A DNA stretch of 64,000 nt from Chloracidobacterium sp. (GTDB lineage: Bacteria; Acidobacteriota; Blastocatellia; Pyrinomonadales; Pyrinomonadaceae), in contig JADJWM010000017.1 of NCBI GenBank assembly GCA_016716365.1, positions 992,001 to 1,056,000 on the forward strand, in the 5' to 3' direction. Under the pieces are notes generated by a model. It saw only the letters and a program-made list of their open reading frames with translations, was not told where the DNA came from and did no database searches. The position numbers and the translations under genes were made by a program. Shown here piece by piece: positions 57,077 through 64,000 of the stretch. Position 1 is the stretch's first letter. Every line of letters starts with the position of its first letter.

Positions 57077-57903
57077 TGACTGACCAGATCGAAAAACCCG
57101 TCTGCATGACGATCGCCGGCGTCGACCCTTCAGGCGGTGCGGGTGTAATTGCAGATATTAAGACGTTTACAGCGTTCGGATGTTATGCGGCGGCGGCCAT
57201 CTCATCGCTCACATTCCAAAATACGACCGGCGTTTTCGGATCGGTAGATCAGGATGCAGCCTCGATCAAAGGGCAGATCAGTGCGGTCCTCGATGATCTG
57301 CCCGTCGTCGCCGTCAAGACCGGGATGCTCCCGAATCGCGGTGTGATCGAAACGGCCGCTGCACTTCTGAAAGATAGCAGCGTCAAATACCTGGTCGTCG
57401 ATCCCGTGGTCCGGTCCACTTCCGGCTACGACCTGATCGACGACTCCGCGCTTCGGGCCGCGATCGAAGATCTCTTTCCGCTGAGTTCGATCGTCACCCC
57501 GAACCTCCAAGAGGCCGAACGGATCTCCGGTATGAAGATCGACTCGGTCGACGCCGTTCGCCTCGCTGCCGATAAAATGATCTCATTCGGTGCGAAGAAC
57601 GTGCTGATCAAGGGCGGCCACTTTTTTGACGATGCGGCCGAAAACCGCATGGCGGTCGACCATCTCTTCACGTCCGGCGGCGATCACCGCACCTTCGAAG
57701 CCCCGTTCATCGAGACAGATTTCACCCACGGTACAGGATGCGTGCTTGCCGCTGCGATCACGGCGAATCTTGCAAAGGGAAATAGCCTGGTCGATTCGAT
57801 CGCGATCTCAAAGGAATTCGTGACCGAAGCGATCCGCACGGCCTACAAACTCGGCCGCGGCCATTCGCCGGTGAACATCCCGACGGATCGCCGCTGGCTT
57901 TAG
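57076..57903 (+). CDS. thiD: Hydroxymethylpyrimidine/phosphomethylpyrimidine kinase
   Basis: 275 residues from the ATG at 57076. The ribokinase-like fold is shown by IAGVDPSGGAGVIADIKTFTAFGCYAAAAISSLTFQNT, VDPVVRSTSGYDLID, TPNLQEAERISGM, LIKGGH and the anion hole/catalytic base DFTHGTGCVLAAAI. It phosphorylates HMP twice to HMP-PP, the substrate of the ThiE encoded just upstream. No TPP riboswitch is visible. Confidence 0.95.
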   Translation: MTDQIEKPVCMTIAGVDPSGGAGVIADIKTFTAFGCYAAAAISSLTFQNTTGVFGSVDQDAASIKGQISAVLDDLPVVAVKTGMLPNRGVIETAAALLKDSSVKYLVVDPVVRSTSGYDLIDDSALRAAIEDLFPLSSIVTPNLQEAERISGMKIDSVDAVRLAADKMISFGAKNVLIKGGHFFDDAAENRMAVDHLFTSGGDHRTFEAPFIETDFTHGTGCVLAAAITANLAKGNSLVDSIAISKEFVTEAIRTAYKLGRGHSPVNIPTDRRWL

Positions 57904-58136
57904 AGCTTGTTTATAGAGATCCGATCAAAGCTGCTGCCATTTAGCCGCAAATTGGAACCGGCGTTGGCCTACGGTCGCCCTATCGGAACGATCTTTCGCT
58001 GCTACGCTGCTCCGGAACGCGCCCTCTTTGGACTTCAAAGTTCAAACTTGGCAGAATATCCATTGGCTCGCGACCTTTTAGCTTCGGCGATTGCCGGTCA
58101 CGCATCTGGCCGAGCTTCTGGATCGCCATTGGACTA

Positions 58137-58907
58137 ATGGACCCATCGAATCGACAAAAAGAGCAAAGCGAATCGGCATCGCTCCGGCTTGTGTCCGATA
58201 AGAAAGACTCGCCCTGGTCGGCGGGTGTTGAAAAACAGTTCGTCAACTTCATTTTCTTTCGCATCAATCCGTCGTGGCGAAAGCTGGACGCCGAATCCAA
58301 GAGCATCTTCAAGCGTGAGTTTCAAAGCGTTTACGAATCGTATTCCGAAGATTTCCTGTTGTTCAGCTATTCGCTGGTCGGTTTCGATTCCAAGGCCGAC
58401 CTGATGCTCTGGCGGATAGGCCTGTCGCTCGACCTGATCCAGGAAATGACCGCGAAGCTTTTCCGCACGAGATTGGGAAGTTATCTTGAGACGGCCGAAA
58501 ACTATCTGGCCATTACCAAAAAGCGTGCATTCATTGCCGACGACGGCCTTGGCGATCCGCAGAGCCGTGCACATGTGGTGGCCGGTTCGGGGAATTATCA
58601 TTTTGTCTATCCATCGGCGAAGCATCCCGACTGGTATGAAAAGCCCGGCAGCGAACGCGATGCATTGATCGAGGAGAATTTTATGGTCGGCCAAAAATTC
58701 CCTAACATCAGGATCCACTTGACTCACGCGTTCGGGTCTAGCGATCAGGAGTATCTTGTCTCGTTCGAAACCGACGAGCCCCGCGATTTCCTGGCCCTTG
58801 CCGAAGAGCTCCGGCAAACGCCGGCGAGTAAATTAACGCTTCGCGGGATGCCGGTCTACACGTGCAGGAAAAGGCCCCTATCGGAATGCCTTGACGCGCT
58901 TGGATAG
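58137..58907 (+). CDS. Chlorite dismutase/HemQ superfamily protein
   Basis: 256 residues. The two-fold ferredoxin-like repeat of this superfamily is recognisable: FVNFIFFRINPSWRKLDAESK, FLLFSYSLVGFDSKADLMLWRIG, and IRIHLTHAFGSSDQEYLVSFETDEPRDFLALAEELR. The His in the THAFG segment is a candidate heme ligand. The long N-terminal half groups it with larger Cld-like proteins of unknown activity rather than the coproheme decarboxylase of Firmicutes. Heme genes are not nearby. Confidence 0.82.
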   Translation: MDPSNRQKEQSESASLRLVSDKKDSPWSAGVEKQFVNFIFFRINPSWRKLDAESKSIFKREFQSVYESYSEDFLLFSYSLVGFDSKADLMLWRIGLSLDLIQEMTAKLFRTRLGSYLETAENYLAITKKRAFIADDGLGDPQSRAHVVAGSGNYHFVYPSAKHPDWYEKPGSERDALIEENFMVGQKFPNIRIHLTHAFGSSDQEYLVSFETDEPRDFLALAEELRQTPASKLTLRGMPVYTCRKRPLSECLDALG

Positions 58908-58922
58908 CCGCTTCGATCTGTC

Positions 58923-59201
58923 GTGCTGCTTGTAGCAAGAAAATTCCTCGTCCGCGGGCTTGTCCAGGGGGTCGGTTTCCGATATTTCACGCAGAGGTCG
59001 GCGGCACGGCACCAGGTGCTCGGCTACGTCCGAAATCTCGAAGACGGCAGCGTCGAAGCGTTCGCGCAGGGACCCGAGCCGGCCGTGGAGGCCTTCAAAC
59101 AGGACCTGACGGCGGGGCCGAGATTTTCGAGCGTCGATGACATTGAAGAATTCGTGATGGACCTGACGGCCGAGTTTTCATCCTTCAGGATCGAAAGATA
59201 A
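58923..59201 (+). CDS. acyP: Acylphosphatase
   Basis: 92 residues from a GTG start. The catalytic loop KFLVRGLVQGVGFRYFTQRSA (Arg20) and the Asn in GYVRNLEDGSVEAFAQG are conserved. It hydrolyses acyl phosphates such as carbamoyl- or 1,3-bisphosphoglycerate in the cytoplasm. It lies 15 bp after the chlorite-dismutase-like gene and 40 bp before apt. Confidence 0.93.
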   Translation: MLLVARKFLVRGLVQGVGFRYFTQRSAARHQVLGYVRNLEDGSVEAFAQGPEPAVEAFKQDLTAGPRFSSVDDIEEFVMDLTAEFSSFRIER

Positions 59202-59241
59202 GCGGGCAGCAATAAATTCTATTAATTCGAGGCGATTTTAA

Positions 59242-59763
59242 ATGGACGATCTTAAGAAACTTGTACGCGAAGTACCCGATTTTCCGAAGCCGGGCATAAA
59301 TTTCTACGACATCACCACTTTGCTCAAAGACCCTGTGGGCCTGAAGCTTACGCTCGACTCGCTCTACGAACTTTGCCGCGACGAAAAGGTGGATACGGTG
59401 ATCGGTATCGAATCGCGAGGCTTTATCTTCGCCACCCCGCTCGCCTACCGGCTCGGCGCCGGTTTCGTCCCGGTCCGAAAACCCAAGAAGCTGCCGGCCG
59501 AAAAGGTCTCGATCTCGTACGACCTCGAATACGGCCAGGACACGCTTGAGATCCACAAGGACGCGGTCGGCAGTGGGCATCGAGTGATCATCGTCGACGA
59601 CCTTCTGGCGACCGGCGGCACCGCCCGTGCCGTGGTCGATCTGGTCGAAGGCCTCGGCGGCGAAGTTGCCGGGCTGCTGTTTGTCGTAGAACTGGACTTC
59701 CTGGGGGGCCGGGACCGTTTCAACGGGCATCGCATGGATTCGCTTATTCGGTACGATTCGTAA
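59242..59763 (+). CDS. apt: Adenine phosphoribosyltransferase
   Basis: 173 residues. Family motifs include REVPDFPKPGINFYDITTLLKDP, IGIESRGFIFATPLAYRLGAGFVPVRKPKKLP, and the PRPP loop VIIVDDLLATGGTARA. It salvages adenine to AMP using PRPP. A tRNA-Arg lies 50 bp downstream. Confidence 0.97.
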   Translation: MDDLKKLVREVPDFPKPGINFYDITTLLKDPVGLKLTLDSLYELCRDEKVDTVIGIESRGFIFATPLAYRLGAGFVPVRKPKKLPAEKVSISYDLEYGQDTLEIHKDAVGSGHRVIIVDDLLATGGTARAVVDLVEGLGGEVAGLLFVVELDFLGGRDRFNGHRMDSLIRYDS

Positions 59764-59770
59764 GAGATTC

Positions 59771-59812
59771 TTGACATTCCGCGTTCCGCATTCCAAAATC
59801 CAAAATTACCCT
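59771..59812 (+). promoter_or_regulatory. Heptamer repeat and putative promoter before tRNA-Arg
   Basis: TTGACA (59771-59776) is followed after 17 bases by CAAAAT (59794-59799), 15 bases before the tRNA. The same stretch is a degenerate heptamer repeat (ATTCCGC, GTTCCGC, ATTCCAA, AATCCAA), so the -10 match could be a by-product of that repeat. Confidence 0.5.
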
Positions 59813-59813
59813 G

Positions 59814-59890
59814 GGTCCCGTAGCTCAGTTGGATAGAGCGTCCGCCTCCTAAGCGGAAGGCCGCTGGTTCGAATCCAGCCGGGACCACCA
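59814..59890 (+). tRNA. tRNA-Arg (anticodon CCT)
   Basis: The acceptor arms GGTCCCG and CGGGACC pair. The anticodon stem TCCGC/GCGGA encloses CTCCTAA, giving CCT. The T-arm is CTGGTTCGAATCCAG and CCA is encoded. Confidence 0.95.
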
Positions 59891-60250
59891 TCTCAGGTCC
59901 TCGAGCCTCGGCAATTCTCCACCGGAGATGATCTCGCCCGTACGGTTAGAACCGGATCGGTCCCCGATCCCGGCTCAAAACCGGCACCGTTCGAAATCCG
60001 TAAATGCACCAGGAAAACGGTTTGTGGGCTCGGTGTCAACTTTGTGGAAACCGCTGCCGAATAGTGGTTTCTATTAAATGAACGGAAGAAAACGGTGTTC
60101 AAGCACAGTGGCAGACATTTATCGCCGCTTGCACTGGGTTCGCCTCTGTTCACAAGCCCTAAAAGAAAAAGATCGGGCCGCATCGTTTTAGTACGGTGCG
60201 GCCTTTCCGCGTTTGAACTCAAGGTCCATTCGTGGCAACTTGAATGAAGA
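59891..60250. other. 360-bp intergenic region before nnr
   Basis: No gene is supported; the one minus-strand open frame has no recognisable protein character. A hairpin lies at 60176-60203. Confidence 0.6.
60164..60203 (-). terminator. Terminator-like hairpin upstream of nnr
   Basis: GGCCGCATCG (60176-60185) pairs with CGGTGCGGCC (60194-60203), one G-U. On the minus strand it is followed after 5 bases by TTTTTCTTTT. No minus-strand gene is evident that would use it. Confidence 0.5.
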
Positions 60251-61909
60251 ATGCAGAAGGTCCTGACAGCCGCCCAAATGCGCGAGGTCGATCGCCTGAC
60301 GACCGAACGCTACGGCATCCCATCGATCATCCTGATGGAAAATGCCGCCCACGCCGTCGCCCGCGTCATCACCGAAAAACTCGGCGGCTCGGTTGAAGGA
60401 AAGTTAATTCTAATTCTCTGCGGAAAGGGTAATAACGGTGGCGATGGTGCTGCGTTAGGACGAATTTTGTCGATCGCTGGAGCCAATGTCGATGTCATCT
60501 TGTTCGGAAATCCAAAGAAAACGACCGGCGACGCACGGATAAATTTTGATGCCTGTTCGGAGTTGTCAACCGGTAACAACCTAGGGTTCAGTTATGGATC
60601 GGACTATGGGGACGTTTTTCAGTTGATTGCTCGCAATGCTGAACTAGTTTCATGTGTCGTAGACGCGATTTTTGGAACCGGACTTTCAAAGCCTATCGAC
60701 GAAAACGCATTTGCCATTTTAAATGGCTTTACGCATCCGGTAAAAGTCGCGATCGATCTTCCCTCTGGATTGTACGCGGATGAAGCCAGCGCGAGCCCTT
60801 TTCAATTTACGGCAGGGGTCACGGTGACCTTTACGGCTCCAAAAATAGCTAATATTCTGCCGCCTGCTTCGAATTTCAACGGGGAACTGGTGGTTGCGAA
60901 CATTGGGTCTCCGCAGATATTGGTCGACGAACAGCCGTCGCAGCTTTTTCTAGCCGAACGAAATGATGCGGCGCGGTGGCTGCAGCAGACGGAATTTTCG
61001 AGCGATTCTTACAAGAACAAACGCGGGCACGTGTTGATCGTCGCCGGGTCGAAGGACTACTCGGGTGCGGCGGCATTGGCGGCGAATTCGGCAATGCGTT
61101 CCGGTGTGGGCCTGACGACGCTGGCATGTCCCACGAATGCGAAGGAGCTGATCGCCTCGCGCCTGCTTCCTGAGGTAATTCTTTCCACAGTCGAGTCCGA
61201 CGAGTTCGCCGGCCATCTTGAACGGGCCGATGCAGTCGCGGTCGGCTGCGGGCTGGATCCCGACGATCCGAAGATCGAAACTCTCGTCCGCGACATTGTT
61301 GAGAATAGAAAAACGCCCGTGATCGTTGATGCCAGTGCTTTGCTGTTCTTCGCGCAAATGCAGAAGCCCGCGCGTGAGCAAGGGCTTAACATCCAAGCTG
61401 ACACTGAAGCTCCTGCCGATGCGCCGGCTTCTGCCCCCTTGATCCTCACCCCACACGAGGGCGAATTCCTGCGGCTTCTTGGCAGCGAGAAAGAGAACCA
61501 CCCGGTCGGCGAAACGCCGCCACCCCTCCTTCGTAAGGAGGGGAGCCTGATCGAGGACCGTGTCGCCTCCGTCCGAGAGTTTTCGCAGAAGAACAACGTG
61601 ATCCTCGTCCTGAAAGGCGAGCGCGTTCTTATCGGAGCACCTGACGGCCGTGTGGTCGTCAATCCAACGGGAAATTCAGGCCTCGGCAAGGCCGGCAATG
61701 GCGACACGCTGGCGGGCATTCTCGCGGGCTTTGTCGCCCAAGCGGCGAAGATGAAAATAGACATCTTCGAAACCGCCGTCGCCGCCGTTTACATCGCCGG
61801 GATGGCCGGTGATCTTGCCGAACAGAAATGGGGCAAACGCGTGATGACCGCCTCGGACGTCCGCGAGTGTCTGGCCGAAACGTTTAGAACACTTGAGAGC
61901 GGTGACTGA
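60251..61909 (+). CDS. nnr: Bifunctional NAD(P)H-hydrate epimerase/dehydratase
   Basis: 552 residues. The N-terminal epimerase (about 1-220) has MREVDRLTTERYGIPSIILMENA and CGKGNNGGDGAALGRIL. The C-terminal ADP-dependent dehydratase has KNKRGHVLIVAGSKDYSGAAALAA, LTPHEGEFLRL, and GNSGLGKAGNGDTLAGILAGF. The enzyme repairs damaged NADHX/NADPHX. Inside the dehydratase domain, around residues 417-436, an extra PPPLLRKEGSLI-type segment is encoded by a palindromic DNA repeat. Confidence 0.95.
   Translation: MQKVLTAAQMREVDRLTTERYGIPSIILMENAAHAVARVITEKLGGSVEGKLILILCGKGNNGGDGAALGRILSIAGANVDVILFGNPKKTTGDARINFDACSELSTGNNLGFSYGSDYGDVFQLIARNAELVSCVVDAIFGTGLSKPIDENAFAILNGFTHPVKVAIDLPSGLYADEASASPFQFTAGVTVTFTAPKIANILPPASNFNGELVVANIGSPQILVDEQPSQLFLAERNDAARWLQQTEFSSDSYKNKRGHVLIVAGSKDYSGAAALAANSAMRSGVGLTTLACPTNAKELIASRLLPEVILSTVESDEFAGHLERADAVAVGCGLDPDDPKIETLVRDIVENRKTPVIVDASALLFFAQMQKPAREQGLNIQADTEAPADAPASAPLILTPHEGEFLRLLGSEKENHPVGETPPPLLRKEGSLIEDRVASVREFSQKNNVILVLKGERVLIGAPDGRVVVNPTGNSGLGKAGNGDTLAGILAGFVAQAAKMKIDIFETAVAAVYIAGMAGDLAEQKWGKRVMTASDVRECLAETFRTLESGD
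61523..61543. repeat. Palindromic repeat inserted in-frame within nnr
   Basis: CCCCTCCTT (61523-61531) and AAGGAGGGG (61535-61543) are perfect complements around a CGT loop. Translation gives PLLRKEG. It occupies a loop of the dehydratase domain. Confidence 0.8.
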
Positions 61910-61932
61910 TCGGCTGGTTCGGTTTCTTTCTA

Positions 61933-61988
61933 CTTTTCTTCTTTCGTGGATAAATTCTTTAGGAGATGTATCCACGAAAGAAGAAAAG
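61933..61988. repeat. 20-bp perfect inverted repeat before the SnoaL-like gene
   Basis: CTTTTCTTCTTTCGTGGATA (61933-61952) is exactly complementary to 61969-61988 with a 16-base spacer. It contains the TTCGTGG core shared with the repeats at 42431 and 47487. It lies between nnr and the next start codon, so it may act as a terminator-like or mRNA-stabilising hairpin. Confidence 0.85.
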
Positions 61989-62013
61989 AAGCGAGGAAGA
62001 GAGAAAAGAAGAA

Positions 62014-62421
62014 ATGGATTCCAAACAACTTCTTCAAAATTGGATCGATGCATTTCAGGCTTGCGACGGGGATGCGGTGGCCGACTGCTACGCGGATGAT
62101 GCGCTCAATCTACAGGTCGCGATCGGTGAGCCGGACGTCGGCAAAGAGTCGATACGGGCGGGCAATATCGCTTTCTTCACGGCGTTTCCCGACGCCTGGT
62201 CGCGTGTCGAGAACCTGATCGGAGACGGCGACCGTGCCGCGTGGGAATGGATCGGCGGCGGCACCTGGACGGGCGAATTCGCCGGCCATCAGCCGACCGG
62301 CCGCAGCTTTGAGATCCGCGGATGCGGCTTCTTTCGATTCCGCGATGGCAAGATCGTCGAGCAGCACGGCTATTGGGATAAACACTCATGGTTCTCGCAG
62401 ATAGGGCTGCCGGTCGAATGA
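62014..62421 (+). CDS. SnoaL-like/NTF2-fold protein
   Basis: 135 residues from the ATG at 62014, where the family N terminus begins (LLQNWIDAFQACDGDAVADCYADDALN); the frame is open upstream through the inverted repeat. The cone-shaped NTF2 fold is suggested by AFPDAWSRVENLIGDGDRAAWEWIGGGTWTGEF, PTGRSFEIRGCGFFRFRDGKIVEQHGYWD. Many such proteins are isomerases or cyclases, but no function can be assigned. Its TGA overlaps the tsaE ATG. Confidence 0.88.
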   Translation: MDSKQLLQNWIDAFQACDGDAVADCYADDALNLQVAIGEPDVGKESIRAGNIAFFTAFPDAWSRVENLIGDGDRAAWEWIGGGTWTGEFAGHQPTGRSFEIRGCGFFRFRDGKIVEQHGYWDKHSWFSQIGLPVE

Positions 62422-62877
62422 TGGAAGAGTACGCTTGCGATACGCCCGAAGCGACCTTCGAATTGGGCCAGCGGTTTGGCGGCCGCCTTCGCGGCGGCGA
62501 CATCGTCCTGCTCCGCGGCGGCCTTGGCGCAGGGAAAACGCTGTTCACAAAAGGCGTCTTGAGCGGTCTTGGTTTCGATCCGGATGAGGTCACCAGCCCG
62601 AGCTTCACGCTGGTGAATCTTTACAAGGCCCTCGAATACAACGTCTATCACATTGACCTCTGGCGGGTGGACGAAGGCTCGGATGCGGCGTTTGCCGTCG
62701 GCCTGCACGAGATCCTTGAGGAGCCAGAACGCGATCGTTATCGTCGAATGGGCCGAGCGGCTGGATGAGATCGACGTTCCCGGCCGGCGATATGTCATCG
62801 ATATCGAGGGCGACGGCGACGACCCGCGTAAGATCACGATCTCAAACCCGGAACAAAATACCGCCGCCGCGGTCTAA
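62418..62877 (+). CDS. tsaE: TsaE, tRNA threonylcarbamoyladenosine ATPase (one-base frameshift)
   Basis: The first frame encodes the TsaE N terminus and Walker A GGLGAGKTLFTKGVL, then SPSFTLVNLYKA and HIDLWRVD, but turns to nonsense after EILEEP and stops at 62768. The expected continuation NAIVIVEWAERLDEIDVPGRRYVIDIE is encoded one base on, from 62728 to the TAA at 62877. Removing one base near 62727 restores a 152-residue protein of normal length. TsaE helps TsaB/TsaD make t6A37 in tRNA and is usually essential, so a sequencing error is the simplest reading. ATG at 62418 overlaps the previous stop. Confidence 0.85.
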
Positions 62878-62884
62878 GTCTTTG

Positions 62885-63901
62885 ATGCGGCTGATCGCCT
62901 TAATTTCATTGCTGCTGCTAACGGCATGTTCGATGCCGTCGCCGTCGGCGTCGAATGCCGCCGAAACGGGAAAGATCGATGAGCGGGTCGAACGGCTGAT
63001 CCTGCAAAAGGAGGCTATCGTTCCTTTCTTCGAACCGATGAAGATCCGCGAGGGCGACTGGCTCGATTCGCAGCGAGAATCCGGCGAGACCTTCGAAGAA
63101 TACGCAGCTTCGTCGCCTACGCTGCCGACCGCAGAGCGGCGGACCATCTATGTTCAGCCCGTCGGCCGATTCACTGCCGAGCAAAAGCGCGCCGTCTCCC
63201 TGGCCGCCGATTTTATGACGGCTTTTTACGATCTACCGGTAAGGCTGAATCCGGAGATGCCGCTCGGCAGCGTGCCGAAAGACAAGCAGCGTCGCATCGA
63301 ATATCGCAACAACCTGCAGATCCGGACGGCCTATTTCCTCGACGACCTCCTGCCTAAAATGCTGCCCAAGGACGCCGCCGCGCTGATAGCGTTCACGAAT
63401 TACGATCTTTACCCGGGCGACACGTGGCATTTCGTGTTCGGGCAGGCGATGCTGACCGAGAGGGTCGGGGTCTATTCGCTTTATCGTTTGTCCGATATGA
63501 CGCTCGAGCAGGACAACGACAAGGACCGGCTTCTCCTCCGCACCCTAAAGATCGCGACGCACGAAACCGGGCATATGTTCTCGATGAAGCACTGCATCAA
63601 GTACGAATGCCTTATGTCCGGGACCAACCACCTTGCCGAAACGGACCGCCGTCCGCTGGACAATTGCCCGGAATGCATGGCAAAGGTCGCCTGGGCGATG
63701 AATTATGACCCGGCCGAGCGTTACCAAAAACTCGCCGCATTTTGGCAAACGAACGGCCGGCCCGAAGAGGCGAAAGTGCTCCTCGAAAAGGCCGCGGCGA
63801 TAAATACGGTTAAAGTGATTCTTGGCCGCAGTTCGGCGCGCAAGATGTTCCATCGATGCAGAGAACAGATAATTCAACGATCCACGAGCCAAGCATCGTG
63901 A
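62885..63901 (+). CDS. Archaemetzincin-like zinc metalloprotease lipoprotein
   Basis: 338 residues from the ATG at 62885, with a lipoprotein signal (LIALISLLLLTACS). The zinc site is HETGHMFSMKHC, followed by a cysteine pattern (C...ECLM, CPECMAK) expected for archaemetzincins (family M54). RTIYVQPVGRF and ALIAFTNYDLYPGDTWHFVFGQA fit the family N-terminal half. It is likely anchored outside the inner membrane. The C-terminal ~45 residues overlap the next gene start and may be less reliable. Confidence 0.88.
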   Translation: MRLIALISLLLLTACSMPSPSASNAAETGKIDERVERLILQKEAIVPFFEPMKIREGDWLDSQRESGETFEEYAASSPTLPTAERRTIYVQPVGRFTAEQKRAVSLAADFMTAFYDLPVRLNPEMPLGSVPKDKQRRIEYRNNLQIRTAYFLDDLLPKMLPKDAAALIAFTNYDLYPGDTWHFVFGQAMLTERVGVYSLYRLSDMTLEQDNDKDRLLLRTLKIATHETGHMFSMKHCIKYECLMSGTNHLAETDRRPLDNCPECMAKVAWAMNYDPAERYQKLAAFWQTNGRPEEAKVLLEKAAAINTVKVILGRSSARKMFHRCREQIIQRSTSQAS

Positions 63902-64000
63902 TCAGAAAATCGGCTCGCGTGCTTGAGCTTTTTGACGGCGATCGACTGGCCCATTCGTTTCCCGTCGTACTCGGCTTTTCGCCCGATCTCGACAAGGAAC
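63856..64000 (+). CDS. L,D-transpeptidase (YkuD) family protein, N-terminal part
   Basis: An open frame from the ATG at 63856 runs off the right edge. It reads IVIRKSARVLELFDGDRLAHSFPVVLGFSPDLDKE, the usual opening of YkuD L,D-transpeptidase domains (KSxRxLxL...G....FPVxLG..P..DK). A GTG at 63898 is the alternative start and would avoid most of the 46-bp overlap with the archaemetzincin gene. The catalytic HxxN...SxGC part is outside the window. Confidence 0.65.
   Translation, partial: MQRTDNSTIHEPSIVIRKSARVLELFDGDRLAHSFPVVLGFSPDLDKE

Noticed and set aside
57904..58136. Regulatory RNA between thiD and the chlorite-dismutase-like gene
   Set aside because: I found no conserved hairpin or riboswitch core in this gap.
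59893..60222. A 109-residue minus-strand open frame next to tRNA-Arg
   Set aside because: Composition and start context do not look coding; a hairpin lies inside its 5' part.

Overview
The window is high-GC bacterial DNA. Gene content points to an acidobacterium of the Blastocatellia/Pyrinomonas kind. The signs are two membrane Ser/Thr kinases (one coupled to a Sig-70_X6-type ECF sigma factor), secreted proteins with long Pro-Thr linkers, an MglA/MglB polarity pair, a B12-dependent ribonucleotide reductase, an S46 peptidase, an archaemetzincin lipoprotein and a lysine/alanine-rich histone-like protein. This placement is inferred from gene families; no rRNA is present. I see no prophage, IS element or CRISPR array.

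Layout. 1-5.5 kb: end of alanine dehydrogenase, a Ser/Thr kinase, a secreted TonB_C-TPR protein and a DUF512 radical-SAM protein. 5.5-9.8 kb (minus): a run with a TonB-like gene split by a frameshift, a DUF606 transporter, guanine deaminase, glutaminyl cyclase and a SurA-like/DsbA fusion. 9.8-16.1 kb (plus): 3-methyladenine glycosylase, aminotransferase, lipocalin-like protein, S46 peptidase, Mpl. 16.1-23.3 kb (minus): histone-like protein with a structured leader, PBP4-type DD-peptidase, a divergent copper-amine-oxidase-like protein and NrdJ. 23.6-29.1 kb: Hsp33, PHP-type phosphoesterase, flavin reductase, polyprenyl synthase, NosR/NapH-like ferredoxin-TPR protein. 29.2-34.7 kb: two large secreted proteins sharing a ~95-residue domain on Pro-Thr linkers. 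34.8-38.5 kb: tRNA-Val, tRNA-Asp, kinase/propeller and ECF sigma. 38.7-41.0 kb: GNAT, diiron protein and DUF4395 operon. 41.1-42.2 kb: mglB-mglA. 42.5-47.4 kb: yvcK-glmU-membrane protein-glmS, a UDP-GlcNAc supply and sensing cluster. 47.5-53.6 kb: quinone reductase, homocysteine methyltransferase/MTHFR behind a SAM-II-like riboswitch, a secreted protein, mutM and an NDP-sugar pyrophosphorylase. 53.9-64 kb: TPR protein, thiE-thiD, chlorite-dismutase-like protein, acylphosphatase, apt, tRNA-Arg, nnr, SnoaL-like protein, tsaE (frameshifted), archaemetzincin and the start of an L,D-transpeptidase.

Most notable are: (1) a complete SAM-II-like attenuator upstream of the methionine-cycle enzyme, with promoter, aptamer, a 7-base antiterminator match and an intrinsic terminator; (2) a ~350-bp G/C homopolymer block in that same leader, probably a sequencing or assembly fault; (3) two single-base frameshifts (TonB-like gene, tsaE) that may have the same cause; (4) a copper-amine-oxidase-like protein that keeps the cofactor tyrosine but has lost its usual flanking residues; (5) degenerate heptamer and nonamer tandem repeats at several intergenic sites; (6) a recently duplicated secreted domain module.
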